Assembly (NCBI RefSeq): GCF_001280425.1
Contig: NZ_LIUF01000003.1
Location: forward strand, 434,001 to 498,000
Direction: 5' to 3'
Origin: Haloarcula rubripromontorii
Lineage (GTDB): Archaea > Halobacteriota > Halobacteria > Halobacteriales > Haloarculaceae
DNA length: 64,000 bases
The notes under the pieces are model-generated. The model did no database searches and was not told the origin of the DNA. It was given only the letters and a program-made list of their open reading frames with translations. The position numbers and the translations under genes are program-made. The stretch's first letter is position 1. The number at the start of each line of letters is the position of its first letter. Of the stretch, positions 17,165 through 26,384 are shown piece after piece.

Positions 17165-18610
17165 ATGCGTGTCACCCGACGGTTCTGGCTCACACTCACT
17201 GCTATTGGTAGTCTCGTCGTGGGTGGTGGGGTGCTCGATGCACCCGTATTGGTGGTCGGTGCTGTCGGGCTCACAGGCTGGCTGCTCGCAATGCAGTTTG
17301 CGTTCGTGCGTAGCGTTTCACGACTCAGTGACGGACTCACGGTGAGCCAGTCACTCGACCGTGCCCGGGTACAGACCGGCGCCGAAACGACGTACACACT
17401 CGAAGCATCAGTTGACGCCGCCGGCGAGCACCTGCCGCTCTCTGTCAAGACAGCGATTCCACTCGTCGCGCAGATGGAAGCGGGCCCCGCTCCAACGGTC
17501 ACTCTCGACACATCGATGCAGTCGTCGTCGGTGACACTCCCGCTCACCTGGGAGACAGTCGGGGAGTATACAATTCCTGGCGCCACAGTGACGGTTAGCG
17601 ACAGCACCGGGCTGTTTACCCAATCGTTCACGACGGCACCAGGTCCCGAAGTGGTCGTTGAGGCACCGTCGGTCGGCCCGATTCACGTTGGGCAGGGTGG
17701 GAAACAACTGCTACGCGGTGTCGGCGAGCACGATGCCCGCGGGCGGACAGGTGGCATCTCAGCCGAGGAAATCCGGAAGTACGTCCCGGGCGACGCACTG
17801 AAATACGTCGACTGGAAGGCGACTGCCAGACTAGACGAGGCACACGTCCGCAATTACGAAGCCGAGGGGAACCGTAGCGTGGTACTCGTCCTTGACCACC
17901 GTCAGTCGCTGGGTGGCGGTACACCTGGCAACACGAAGCTAGAACACCTCAAATCGGTTGCAGCGGCCTTCCAGCAGCGTGCCGAAACGATCCGCGATCC
18001 GCTAGGGTACCTGACTATTGGCGACGCGGGCGTAACGGAAACGAGACTCCCAGTGGCGAGAACCGAAGCCTACAGATCGTGCCAGCATCGGATCAACGAC
18101 CTTGCCGCCGAAGCTGAACCGCCGGCAACAGCCCATGCAACAGCGGCTGCCACCGGAAGAGTAACCGGGGCAGTGAATCTAACAGCTGACACACAATCGC
18201 CGATGGAAACGATGCTGCTCGCGTACCGAAACGCTACCGGATCGAAACGACACCTCCCCAATCAGCCGCTGTACAACGGTTTTCAGGCGGCACCGCAGGA
18301 AATACGTAGCGCGGATCTGCTGGTCATCTGCACCGACGACAGCAGCCCGAGCGAACTACGGAACACAGTTGGGCTGGCGAGACGCAACGCAACGGAGGTC
18401 ATTGTGTTTATCACTCCATCAGTGGCCTTCGATACCGACCTCCTCACGGACCTCGATACCGCTTACGACCGGTATCGGACTTTCGACCAGTTTCGGCGTA
18501 ACCTGAACGATATCGACTCGGTGACTGCCTACGAGGTTGGGCCCCCGGACCAGATCTCGACTATTCTGTCCGCCGGCCCAGCCAACACAGACCAGCGGGA
18601 GTACGCATGA
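17165..18610 (+). CDS. DUF58 domain protein
   Basis: 481 residues. Two N-terminal membrane helices (LTLTAIGSLVVGGGVLDAPV and the following stretch) precede an Ig-like region and the DUF58 core, marked by EIRKYVPGDALKYVDWKATA. A vWA-like fold follows (VVLVLDHRQSLGGG, a MIDAS-like DxxxS). DUF58 proteins pair with MoxR AAA ATPases, and the moxR gene is on the opposite strand at 20075. It overlaps the next gene by 4 nt, so the three plus-strand genes form one operon. Confidence 0.85.
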   Translation: MRVTRRFWLTLTAIGSLVVGGGVLDAPVLVVGAVGLTGWLLAMQFAFVRSVSRLSDGLTVSQSLDRARVQTGAETTYTLEASVDAAGEHLPLSVKTAIPLVAQMEAGPAPTVTLDTSMQSSSVTLPLTWETVGEYTIPGATVTVSDSTGLFTQSFTTAPGPEVVVEAPSVGPIHVGQGGKQLLRGVGEHDARGRTGGISAEEIRKYVPGDALKYVDWKATARLDEAHVRNYEAEGNRSVVLVLDHRQSLGGGTPGNTKLEHLKSVAAAFQQRAETIRDPLGYLTIGDAGVTETRLPVARTEAYRSCQHRINDLAAEAEPPATAHATAAATGRVTGAVNLTADTQSPMETMLLAYRNATGSKRHLPNQPLYNGFQAAPQEIRSADLLVICTDDSSPSELRNTVGLARRNATEVIVFITPSVAFDTDLLTDLDTAYDRYRTFDQFRRNLNDIDSVTAYEVGPPDQISTILSAGPANTDQREYA

Positions 18611-19110
18611 GTATGACACTGAACTCGACGAGACAGTCGCGCCGATCACTACCGACCGTGCTCGGCCTGCTGGGCATCGTCGGAGCGACAGGCGGGCTTC
18701 TCCTTGGTGGACCAGTATGGCTTGGCCTCGTCGGTGTTGTCCTCGGCGGCCTCTACCTGTCCGGAACAGCCGTTCTCGCGGTCGTGCTTGGACAGATAGC
18801 GCTCGTCACAGTTGAGACACCGTCACTGCTCTCACTCGTCCTTGTCGAAGGCGGCCTGTTCCTCACATTGCTTTCGGTCGCTACCGAGGCACCTGACAGT
18901 CGAATCGCCAGCAGCCTCGTCGCGCTTGTCGTTCCGCTGCTTGGCGGCGTCGTCTGGCTGTCGGTCTGGCGCTGGACCCTAGACCCCCTCAAGGTTGGGT
19001 TCGCCATCCTCGTCGGGACTGCCATCGTCGGCTATCTGCTCCATCGCTATCTGCTGATAGAACTCGACATTGTGACTGAAGATGTCGCTTCGGATCGTGA
19101 TTTCCAATGA
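18607..19110 (+). CDS. Membrane protein of the MoxR/DUF58 locus
   Basis: 167 residues, with hydrophobic helices covering almost the whole protein (TVLGLLGIVGATGGLLLGG, LGLVGVVLGGLYLSGTAVL and others) and a short acidic tail. Start and stop overlap both neighbours by 4 nt (ATGA), showing tight translational coupling with the DUF58 and coiled-coil genes. Family not identified with certainty; proteins like this are regular members of haloarchaeal DUF58 operons. Confidence 0.75.
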   Translation: MSMTLNSTRQSRRSLPTVLGLLGIVGATGGLLLGGPVWLGLVGVVLGGLYLSGTAVLAVVLGQIALVTVETPSLLSLVLVEGGLFLTLLSVATEAPDSRIASSLVALVVPLLGGVVWLSVWRWTLDPLKVGFAILVGTAIVGYLLHRYLLIELDIVTEDVASDRDFQ

Positions 19111-20060
19111 GTCAACCTGAGCCCTCGAAACCGGATATGACAGCCGATGATACCGACCAAGAGACCGATATTGTGCGGGACCGCCAGACACTCGAAGCGG
19201 AGCTTGAAGTGCTGCGGGAGGAGAACCGTCGGTTGCGCGGATCGTACGCGCGCGCGAAGCAGGCAACGTTCAGACGGACCGCAGTCGGCTTTTTCGTAGT
19301 CGGCGGACTATCTCTCGTTGCGGCGTTTGTCTTTCCGGCCCTGCAAACCATCTTCATCGCGTTCGGCGGGACCGGTGTGTTCGCCGGCATCGTCACGTTC
19401 TATCTCACTCCCGAGCGGTTCGTCTCGGCGTCGGTCAGTGAGACGGTGTTCAACACGCTGGCAGATGTCGAACAGCACCTCGTTAGCGAACTGGAACTCC
19501 AGACTGAGACGATATATGTCCCAACAGCAACCCATCCGGAGACGGCTGCGCGCCTGTTCGTCCCCCAGCACGTCGAGTACACGGTTCCCGACCCGGAGCA
19601 GTTAGGAGAACTGTTCGTCACAGGCGGTGAGGCAGAGCAGGGAATATCGCTCCCCCCGACTGGTGATCGTCTCTACACCGAGTTCGAACAGGCGATGTCA
19701 GGCACGTTCGGCACCGATCCCGAGGCAATCGCGACACAGCTGACTGCAGCCCTGTCCGAGCAGTTCGAACTCGTTGATGACACGACAATCGAAATCGATA
19801 GCGAGAACCGAACCGCTTCTATCGCCATCGACAATCCGGCGTTCGGCACCATTCACCAGCTAGATCACCCAGTGGTGTCCCTGCTTGCGGTGGGATTTGC
19901 CACAGGCCTTGAGCGACCGGTTACCGTCGATACGCGCGACGACGACCGGTTCAGCAGTGTCGTGACCGTCTCGTGGGACACACCCGAACAACCATCGACA
20001 CGGTCCAGTGACGCGGCAACCCCGGAACAGGAGATGGCACCAACTCCGGAAACCGACTGA
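19107..20060 (+). CDS. Coiled-coil membrane protein of the MoxR/DUF58 locus
   Basis: 317 residues. An N-terminal coiled coil (LEAELEVLREENRRLRGSY) precedes two membrane helices (VGFFVVGGLSLVAAFVFPAL and IFIAFGGTGVFAGIVTFYL). A 190-residue domain with alternating helices and strands follows (ETVFNTLADVEQHLVSELEL), and the C-terminus is a disordered Pro/Thr/Glu tail. Last gene of the plus-strand operon; its stop is 14 nt from the convergent moxR stop. Function unknown; probably part of the same membrane assembly. Confidence 0.75.
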   Translation: MSQPEPSKPDMTADDTDQETDIVRDRQTLEAELEVLREENRRLRGSYARAKQATFRRTAVGFFVVGGLSLVAAFVFPALQTIFIAFGGTGVFAGIVTFYLTPERFVSASVSETVFNTLADVEQHLVSELELQTETIYVPTATHPETAARLFVPQHVEYTVPDPEQLGELFVTGGEAEQGISLPPTGDRLYTEFEQAMSGTFGTDPEAIATQLTAALSEQFELVDDTTIEIDSENRTASIAIDNPAFGTIHQLDHPVVSLLAVGFATGLERPVTVDTRDDDRFSSVVTVSWDTPEQPSTRSSDAATPEQEMAPTPETD

Positions 20061-20074
20061 CTGCGGTCCGGGCG

Positions 20075-21085
20075 CTATTCGAACTCGCGTTTCGTTCCGC
20101 CGTCACCAACTGCCGTTTCGACGCCTGTACTGTGGTCGGTGTCGGACCCGGGCGGCGTGGTCGACTGAAGGATCTCTTCAATAACCGTTTCGGCGCTTAT
20201 CTGGCTTAGTTCGGCGTCACTGCTCATAATGAGACGATGGCGCAACACCGGGAGCGCCATCTCTTTCACGTCGTCCGGAATGACATATTTCCGGCCGTTC
20301 AGACGAGCGACCGCTTTGGCTGTATTCTGCAGCGCGATTGTCGCCCGCGGCGAAGCCCCGTGAATGACGTTTCGATGGTCCCGGGTCGCGCCAACGAGCG
20401 CGAGAATGTACTCCTTGATGCTGTCTTCGATGTGCGTCTCAGGAACTACCGCCCGAGCGTCCAGAAGTTCGTCTCGGGAGAGCACCTGTGAGATAGAGTC
20501 CGCATCGAGCGCCGGGTTCGCGTCGAACCGGTCCAGTATTGCGCGCTCCTCATCGGAGTCGGGAATCTCAGTGACGAGTTTCATCTGGAATCGGTCGCGC
20601 TGTGCCTCCGGGAGTTTGAACGTCCCCTCCATCTCAAGCGGGTTCATTGTCGCTACGACGGTAAACGGCGTCGGGAGTTCGAGCGTCGACCCCTCGATAG
20701 AGACCTGCCCCTCCTGCATCGCTTCGAGGAGTGCGCTCTGTGTTTTCGGCGGCGCACGGTTGATCTCGTCAGCGATGACCAGGTTGGTAAACACCGGCCC
20801 CTTCTGCAGTTCGAACTCCCCGTTTCGCTGGTGATACACCGTCGTGCCAGTGATATCCGCCGGGAGCAGGTCAGGCGTCATCTGGACCCGAGAGTGCTGG
20901 AGGTCAGTCGCGTTGGCGACGAGCGTGGCAATCGTGGTTTTCGCGACGCCGGGGACCCCCTCCAGAAGCACGTGCCCGCGTGTGAGCATTGCGACAGTAA
21001 TATGTCGAAGAACCTGCTCGTTACCGATAAGAACTGTTTCCGTCTCCTCTCTGAGACGGTCGTACAGTACCGACGGATCAGTCAT
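20075..21085 (-). CDS. MoxR-type AAA+ ATPase
   Basis: 336 residues. Walker A is LEGVPGVAKTT, Walker B is LVIADEINRAPPKTQ, followed by the MoxR signature EAMQEGQVSIEG and MNPLEMEGTFKLPEAQRDRF. The C-terminal helical lid (GASPRATIALQNTAKAVARL) is present. MoxR ATPases act as chaperones that remodel or activate partners through vWA/DUF58 proteins. The start overlaps the DUF4350 gene by 8 nt, so it is the last cistron of a minus-strand series that also encodes DUF4350 and a small membrane protein. Confidence 0.93.
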   Translation of the reverse strand: MTDPSVLYDRLREETETVLIGNEQVLRHITVAMLTRGHVLLEGVPGVAKTTIATLVANATDLQHSRVQMTPDLLPADITGTTVYHQRNGEFELQKGPVFTNLVIADEINRAPPKTQSALLEAMQEGQVSIEGSTLELPTPFTVVATMNPLEMEGTFKLPEAQRDRFQMKLVTEIPDSDEERAILDRFDANPALDADSISQVLSRDELLDARAVVPETHIEDSIKEYILALVGATRDHRNVIHGASPRATIALQNTAKAVARLNGRKYVIPDDVKEMALPVLRHRLIMSSDAELSQISAETVIEEILQSTTPPGSDTDHSTGVETAVGDGGTKREFE

Positions 21086-22172
21086 TACGTTGACGTTCAG
21101 GCCGCTGTTTAATAACGGCTTCCGTTACTCGCTCCACCTGAGCGGCCTCCCAGTCCGGGTGACGGGCTCTGAGATACTTCTTGACGCCCTCTCGGGACAG
21201 GTGTGGGTTCGGCTCCCGGCCCCGCGCTTCGCGAAGCCGCTCCCGAAGAAACGCATCGAGACGACGGTCGTACGCGAAGAGCGCCCCGACCAGTGCGACG
21301 CCACAGAACAGTAACAGCACGTCAGACCGCTGCACTGCGAGGACGGCAGCGGCCACTGGCGGAACGCTACCGGCGTGTGAGTAGTCTAGCAATGCGGTAT
21401 CGTGGTCGGCAACGAGGTTCCTGGCAAAGCGACGATTGTCACCCCGGTCAAGCATCGCATTCACGAAGAGACTCGGGTCACTGACGGCAATGACTCGACC
21501 GTCGCCCACTGATTCGCTCGTGACGACGGGTCGAGACGCTAACTGCTCCTCGCCGTCGAGTGCGCCGTTGCCGTCGGTGTCGAGATAGGCGTATTCGGAG
21601 GTGGTGACGAGCGTCGTCGCGTTGCCGGCCCTGACAGTCGTGCCGTAGTTGAGGACAATAGTATCGACGCCCGCTGTCTCCGAGTAGTTGCCGACCGGTG
21701 TCGCTTTCGGGAGCGAGGCGTTCCGGTAGTAATTCCGGTTGTCATACACTGGCCGGCCATCGAAGCGTGCATCCGCCCCGACAGCAGCAAGCAGGTCATT
21801 TCCGTGTGGGCGGTAATCCTCGGCAACGACGAGTGTCCCGCCGCTTCGGACGAACTCAGCGATTCGTGTCCGCTCGCTGGACGAGTACGGCTCCGCCGGC
21901 GAGAGAACAACCGCAACAGTGTCGTCCGGGTCACTGGCCGGATACTGACTCACGTTCGTTCCGACAGTCACGTTTGCACCGGCGTCAGCTGCGACGGTTC
22001 GGAGTTCGTCTGTCCCGTCCCACTGGGAGTTATACGCACCGAACGCTGGTGAGGACGTACTCGCAGCGTAGACGAGTGCGATGACCGTGAATGCGGTGTA
22101 GGCGGCGAGTAGTAGCTGTGGGAGCGTGAGCGACGGGAGCCAGGAATCGTCGGGAGACGGTGTCAGTGCCAT
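21078..22172 (-). CDS. DUF4350 domain membrane protein
   Basis: From the Met at 22172 (MALTPSPDDSWLPSL) there is an N-terminal helix (LLLAAYTAFTVIALVYA). An extracytoplasmic DUF4350 domain follows, with VVLSPAEPYSSSERTRIAEF and VRSGGTLVVAEDYRPHGNDLL, a glutamine-amidotransferase-like fold with no catalytic Cys. A second membrane helix (VLLLFCGVALVGALFAYDRR) and a basic cytosolic tail end the protein. DUF4350 is a standard companion of MoxR-DUF58 clusters. ATGA overlap with the upstream small gene and 8-nt overlap with moxR show co-translation. Confidence 0.85.
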   Translation of the reverse strand: MALTPSPDDSWLPSLTLPQLLLAAYTAFTVIALVYAASTSSPAFGAYNSQWDGTDELRTVAADAGANVTVGTNVSQYPASDPDDTVAVVLSPAEPYSSSERTRIAEFVRSGGTLVVAEDYRPHGNDLLAAVGADARFDGRPVYDNRNYYRNASLPKATPVGNYSETAGVDTIVLNYGTTVRAGNATTLVTTSEYAYLDTDGNGALDGEEQLASRPVVTSESVGDGRVIAVSDPSLFVNAMLDRGDNRRFARNLVADHDTALLDYSHAGSVPPVAAAVLAVQRSDVLLLFCGVALVGALFAYDRRLDAFLRERLREARGREPNPHLSREGVKKYLRARHPDWEAAQVERVTEAVIKQRPERQRND

Positions 22173-22447
22173 CAGACCAGCCCCGGTGGTAGAATCGCAA
22201 GGATCCGCTTGATGACTACGTAGGCAAAGCCCACCAGACCGATTCCGATAAGCCACCAGAGTCGTCGCCGCCAGCGCGGCGAGACGGTCTGCGGTGCGAC
22301 CAGTTCGACAGTGACGAGAAACCCGATCAGCGAGATGACGAAAAACAGCTCCAGCGTCAGCGCATCCAGCAGGGTCAACACGAGGATGCTACCAAGCACC
22401 CACATGAGATGCCCGTAAATGAACTGCTGGCGCTGTCGGGTCGCCAT
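22172..22447 (-). CDS. Small membrane protein of the MoxR locus, 91 aa
   Basis: Starts MATRQRQQFIYGHLMWVLGS and has three hydrophobic helices separated by a basic loop (SPRWRRRLWW). Its stop overlaps the DUF4350 start (ATGA). A longer in-frame start at 22477 adds a Cys/Arg stretch and seems unlikely. Its place in the operon suggests a membrane partner of DUF4350 and MoxR; the family is unknown to me. Confidence 0.7.
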   Translation of the reverse strand: MATRQRQQFIYGHLMWVLGSILVLTLLDALTLELFFVISLIGFLVTVELVAPQTVSPRWRRRLWWLIGIGLVGFAYVVIKRILAILPPGLV

Positions 22448-22535
22448 ACAACGGCGTTCTTGTCGGCAGACAGTCAAAGTTCCGACCGACAGCCGCCAGC
22501 AGAGAGTGGTTTATCTGACATTCTAGCAGTGAGAG

Positions 22536-25500
22536 TTAGTCGTCGCTAGGCTGTTTTTCGGTACCCGAATCGTCATCGGGCGTCCGCGTTCGGTCACCGC
22601 TCGGAAGCAGCGAGACTGGTGACGCTGTCAGATACGGCACCGTTGCGACGAGGGCACCGAACAGGGCGAGCGAGACGCCGCCGACGAAGATCGCTGCGAG
22701 GATTGCCGGCGGTGTCCGCGCGGAGAGACGGAACCCGAAGAAGACGAGCCAGCCAGCCCGCTCCAGCAACTGCAGTGCAACGACCGACAGGCCGAGCGCG
22801 AGGCCAGTTGCCGGAATCGCGATACGAGCGATGTCGGCCAGAATTGTCCGCAGAATCCGCCACTGCGTCGCGCCGGTCGAGCGGTGGATGCCGATAGCCT
22901 GCCGACGCGCGTGGACCCCCTGTGCGAACGTCGCTGTGGTACTGCCGACGGTACTCAGCGCCGAGAGGACGACAAGGACACCGAGAATCAACTGAACGTT
23001 CCCGAACACGCCTTCGACAGACCGTTCGATGGGTGTGCCGGACGCGTACGACCCGCTACTTGCCACTGCAGATGCCAACCGGCGGTCACCGGTCACCTCA
23101 TACTCCGCTGTGGTGAGGGTCGTCCCGTTGGCTGTCACTCGATAGGTGTACGTTCCGGGCTGGCCGCGTCCGTTATCCGGTGCGAACCGCGTTTGGGTGG
23201 CGTTTCCGGGCGGCATGTAGACGGTCCGGTTCCGGGAGACACCGGGACCGATGACGCCAACGTTGCGTGTGATCGGTTCTTGCCAGGGATTCGCGAGCCC
23301 GACCCTGAGCGTTGGCGTCGTCAAGACCGACCCTGACGACGGCGATATCGACAGCTCCCCGTACAGTTCCCGCTCCGTTCCACGGACGATCTGAATGTCG
23401 TGTGTCGCCGTCTGGGTCCCGGACCGGGCCGTTATCGTGTAATTCCCCGGTTCGCGTGGCAGGGGAACGACGGCGACACCGCTCGACCCAGTTCTGAGCG
23501 ACGGCCCGTTCACTGTGACAGTGGCGTTTGAAACCCGCGCTCCAGTTTTCGTGACGACAGGAACGGAGAGCCCCGACCCGGGCGGGGCCTGTGACGGCAA
23601 CTGGTTCGGTATCTCGATAGCGTTCGGCGAGACGGCGGTCACTGAATGGGTGTACTCCCCGGCAGTAGCGTTTGCGGTCCCCTGCTCCGACGCCCTAAAG
23701 GAGACAGTGCCACTCCGTTCCTGTCCCGGCGGGACTGTCACGGTTGTAGTCCGCTGCTCGCCCCGATACCGAACTGTGACATCCCGGTCCGCCCGCTCGT
23801 TACCGACGTTTCGGACGGCGACGGTGAGATTGACTGTATCGCCCTCTGTGACACGCTCCGGGCCTGAAAGCCCCGTCACGACAGCGCCCGACCGGTTGGC
23901 GGCGACACCGTCGGCGTCGTCGATCCCTGCGACCGACCCTTTCACGCGAATCATGTGGACCTGACCCGGCCCAGTCGCCAGGTCAGCCGCGGAATCAAGC
24001 GGCAGGATGAGCAGGTCATCGAGCGTCCTGTCAGCGTCGTACCGCCCGACGACGGTGACACGGCGGACCCCGGGCTTGACGCTTCCGCTGACGGTCAGTT
24101 CGTCCCCAACCTCGACATCAAGCGTTCGTGCGAGATCGCTCCCGATGACGGCCTCGTCGTACCGCTGTGGTCGCTGGCCTTCGACCAGCGTGGCACCGGT
24201 GACGTTCGCGAACGCGTCGTACTCCGCCCCGTGAGCCATGTACGGCTGGCCGTCCGAAACCTGAGCGTAGATGATTTCGGGGCTAGCCGGGGTCCCGTCA
24301 GCCCGCAGAGCCGAGGCGTATTCGGCATCGAGGCGGCTGTTCAGCGGGTGGGGTGCGCCGGCTTCGGTGATGGTCCCGGAGCCGCCCGCCCCGCCGCCGA
24401 GCGGAGACGCGAGGCCGGCCAGTGAGACGACCAGCAGGAACGTGATGCCGAACACGGTCAGCGTCGCCGCCGTCGGGACGACCGAGCGCCACGAGAGGAA
24501 CGTCGGTGTGACCCAGTTCCGGAGCCTCGCAAGCCCCGACTGCCCGGACTGTCCGGATCGAGTATGGCGGCCCCCGAGGGCAGCCGGCGGGCGAGTCGCT
24601 GCCGGATAGGCCGCGAGCGCGCCGGCCACCAGCCCCATCAGAACAAATATGCCGGCGACGCCACCGACAACAGTGGCGCTTTGCCCGGTGACCGTGATAT
24701 CGAGCGCGATTGGGAGTCCAACGTAAATGGCGACGTTGACAAGCGCTTTGATCAGAATGAGTCCGACGGCGTAGCCCAGAACAACGCCAGTGGTCACGAG
24801 GAGACCAGCGCGGAGCGTAAACAGGAGTCCCACGCGCCACCCCGACGCGCCGGTCGAGCGGATGACCCGAATCGCGTCGAGTCGGTCGCGAACGCTCATC
24901 CGCGTGACGTTGTAGACGACGATCAGGACCAGCAATCCGCCGGCGGCCGCGGCGATACCAAGCGCCCAGAGGACCTGCTCCAGACCGCCGAGGACGTACA
25001 GGAGCGCGCTGACCAGCGGTGCCCCTTCGCTGGGCAGACTCCCCAGTCCGGTTCCGCTCGGGCTATGATTCACAACGAAGTAGCCGGTGACGCCGACCTG
25101 CTGTGCGGTCGAGGCGTTCGCCACGTACCACTGATCCGAGAGAAATGTCGTCCCCCGTTCCTGTGGCACGACGGTGAGCGAAACGGTGCCGTTCGAGCCG
25201 CTTACCGTCCGGGTTCGCTGCTGGGGAACCGGTCCCCGACCGTCAACGCCGCCCGGAATCGTCGGTAATCGCCCCTCCTGCCACTGGGCCGACCCCTCGA
25301 TGAGCACGCGTGGCGTATCGGGCGGGATTCCGACGAGACGAACGTTGGTCTCGTTTACCGTCGCCGTCGCTGTCGGGAGGACGGTGACATCCCCACTGGT
25401 TTCGGGCGGACCGTTGTCCGCGTCGTGATAGGTGACAGTCCCGGAGTTCGCAAGCGGCTCGGCGAACGTTTCCGAGTACGTGACGGCGGTGAACAACAGC

Positions 25501-25601
25501 AGGACCGTGCCGATGAGAAACGCGGCCGTTACCGCGACGACGACGACCGTGAGCCGATCACGTCTGGACCAGCGAAACAGGAGGGCGTTTCGGTATCCCA
25601 T
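22536..25601 (-). CDS. Large FtsX/MacB-like ABC transporter permease with Ig-like insert
   Basis: 1021 residues, roughly twice the usual MacB length. The N-terminus (MGYRNALLFRWSRRDRLTVV) leads into a first helix, an extracellular loop and a three-helix FtsX domain (residues ~220-350). A second FtsX-like unit opens with SWRSVVPTAATLTVFGITFLL. A long extracellular region then carries CARDB/Ig-like domains (VTEGDTVNLTVAVRNVGNE, VTVNGPSLRTGSSGVAVVPL), before three C-terminal FtsX helices. The duplicated FtsX plan matches LolC/E-like or HrtB-like permeases that move lipids or lipoproteins or transmit force outside. The ATPase gene lies 7 nt upstream. Confidence 0.88.
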   Translation of the reverse strand: MGYRNALLFRWSRRDRLTVVVVAVTAAFLIGTVLLLFTAVTYSETFAEPLANSGTVTYHDADNGPPETSGDVTVLPTATATVNETNVRLVGIPPDTPRVLIEGSAQWQEGRLPTIPGGVDGRGPVPQQRTRTVSGSNGTVSLTVVPQERGTTFLSDQWYVANASTAQQVGVTGYFVVNHSPSGTGLGSLPSEGAPLVSALLYVLGGLEQVLWALGIAAAAGGLLVLIVVYNVTRMSVRDRLDAIRVIRSTGASGWRVGLLFTLRAGLLVTTGVVLGYAVGLILIKALVNVAIYVGLPIALDITVTGQSATVVGGVAGIFVLMGLVAGALAAYPAATRPPAALGGRHTRSGQSGQSGLARLRNWVTPTFLSWRSVVPTAATLTVFGITFLLVVSLAGLASPLGGGAGGSGTITEAGAPHPLNSRLDAEYASALRADGTPASPEIIYAQVSDGQPYMAHGAEYDAFANVTGATLVEGQRPQRYDEAVIGSDLARTLDVEVGDELTVSGSVKPGVRRVTVVGRYDADRTLDDLLILPLDSAADLATGPGQVHMIRVKGSVAGIDDADGVAANRSGAVVTGLSGPERVTEGDTVNLTVAVRNVGNERADRDVTVRYRGEQRTTTVTVPPGQERSGTVSFRASEQGTANATAGEYTHSVTAVSPNAIEIPNQLPSQAPPGSGLSVPVVTKTGARVSNATVTVNGPSLRTGSSGVAVVPLPREPGNYTITARSGTQTATHDIQIVRGTERELYGELSISPSSGSVLTTPTLRVGLANPWQEPITRNVGVIGPGVSRNRTVYMPPGNATQTRFAPDNGRGQPGTYTYRVTANGTTLTTAEYEVTGDRRLASAVASSGSYASGTPIERSVEGVFGNVQLILGVLVVLSALSTVGSTTATFAQGVHARRQAIGIHRSTGATQWRILRTILADIARIAIPATGLALGLSVVALQLLERAGWLVFFGFRLSARTPPAILAAIFVGGVSLALFGALVATVPYLTASPVSLLPSGDRTRTPDDDSGTEKQPSDD

Positions 25602-25608
25602 CGGTTCG

Positions 25609-26310
25609 TTAGTTCGTCTCCGTGGACGGGCTCGCGTCCGGTGTCGAGGCGGCATCAGAAACGAGCGTGCCGCCGCGAATGAACAGCCGTTCGTCGAACC
25701 GCTGTGCCAGTTGCGGGTCGTGGCTGATGACGACGAGGGCGGTCTCCGTCGATTCCTTCATGCTGAACAGGAGGTCTAGCACCGACTCGGCTGTGTCCGG
25801 GTCCAGCTGTCCGGTCGGCTCGTCAGCGAGGATAATCTCGGGGCGGTTTGCGAGCGCCCGCGCGATTGCGACGCGCTGTTTCTCGCCGCCGCTCAGCGTC
25901 GCAGGATACTGGTGTTCAAGCCCGGTGATTCCAAGGCGTTCAAACAGGGTGTCCAGCCAGTCTGGGTCGCGGTCGCCCGCGTGCTCCTGCGGCAGCGACG
26001 CGTTCTCGCGGGCTGTCAGGTCACCGATAAGCTGGAAGTCCTGAAAGACGAATCCGAGCGTGGTCCGTCGGAGGCTCGCACGCTGGCGTTCGGACAGCGT
26101 ACTCGCGTCCCGACCGTCGACCTCCAACCGGCCGCTAGACGGGGGTTCTAGCAGCCCGAGAACGTTGAACAGGGTCGACTTGCCGGCCCCGCTCGGTCCC
26201 TGAACGAGCATTGCCGCGTCGGACCCGACCGTGAGTGAGACGCCGTCGAGAATCGTTGTCCCCCGTCGTGTGACACACAGTTCCGAACCGACGAGGACGG
26301 GGTCAGTCAT
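25609..26310 (-). CDS. ABC transporter ATP-binding protein (MacB/LolD type)
   Basis: 233 residues with Walker A (VQGPSGAGKSTLFNVLGLLE), Q-loop (LGFVFQDFQLIGDLTARENA), signature (TLSGGEKQRVAIARALANRP), Walker B (ILADEPTGQLD) and H-loop (LVVISHDPQLA). The spacing and the FQDFQL motif are those of LolD/MacB/FtsE ATPases. It pairs with the giant permease 7 nt downstream. The start at 26310 (MTDPVLVG) is chosen because the upstream extension is not family-like. Confidence 0.93.
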   Translation of the reverse strand: MTDPVLVGSELCVTRRGTTILDGVSLTVGSDAAMLVQGPSGAGKSTLFNVLGLLEPPSSGRLEVDGRDASTLSERQRASLRRTTLGFVFQDFQLIGDLTARENASLPQEHAGDRDPDWLDTLFERLGITGLEHQYPATLSGGEKQRVAIARALANRPEIILADEPTGQLDPDTAESVLDLLFSMKESTETALVVISHDPQLAQRFDERLFIRGGTLVSDAASTPDASPSTETN

Positions 26311-26384
26311 TGTCGGCCTTTCTGCCGGCCTCGTATTGTATGCCACGGTTACATACCCGGGAAAAACGGGGCTGGGGCCGAGCC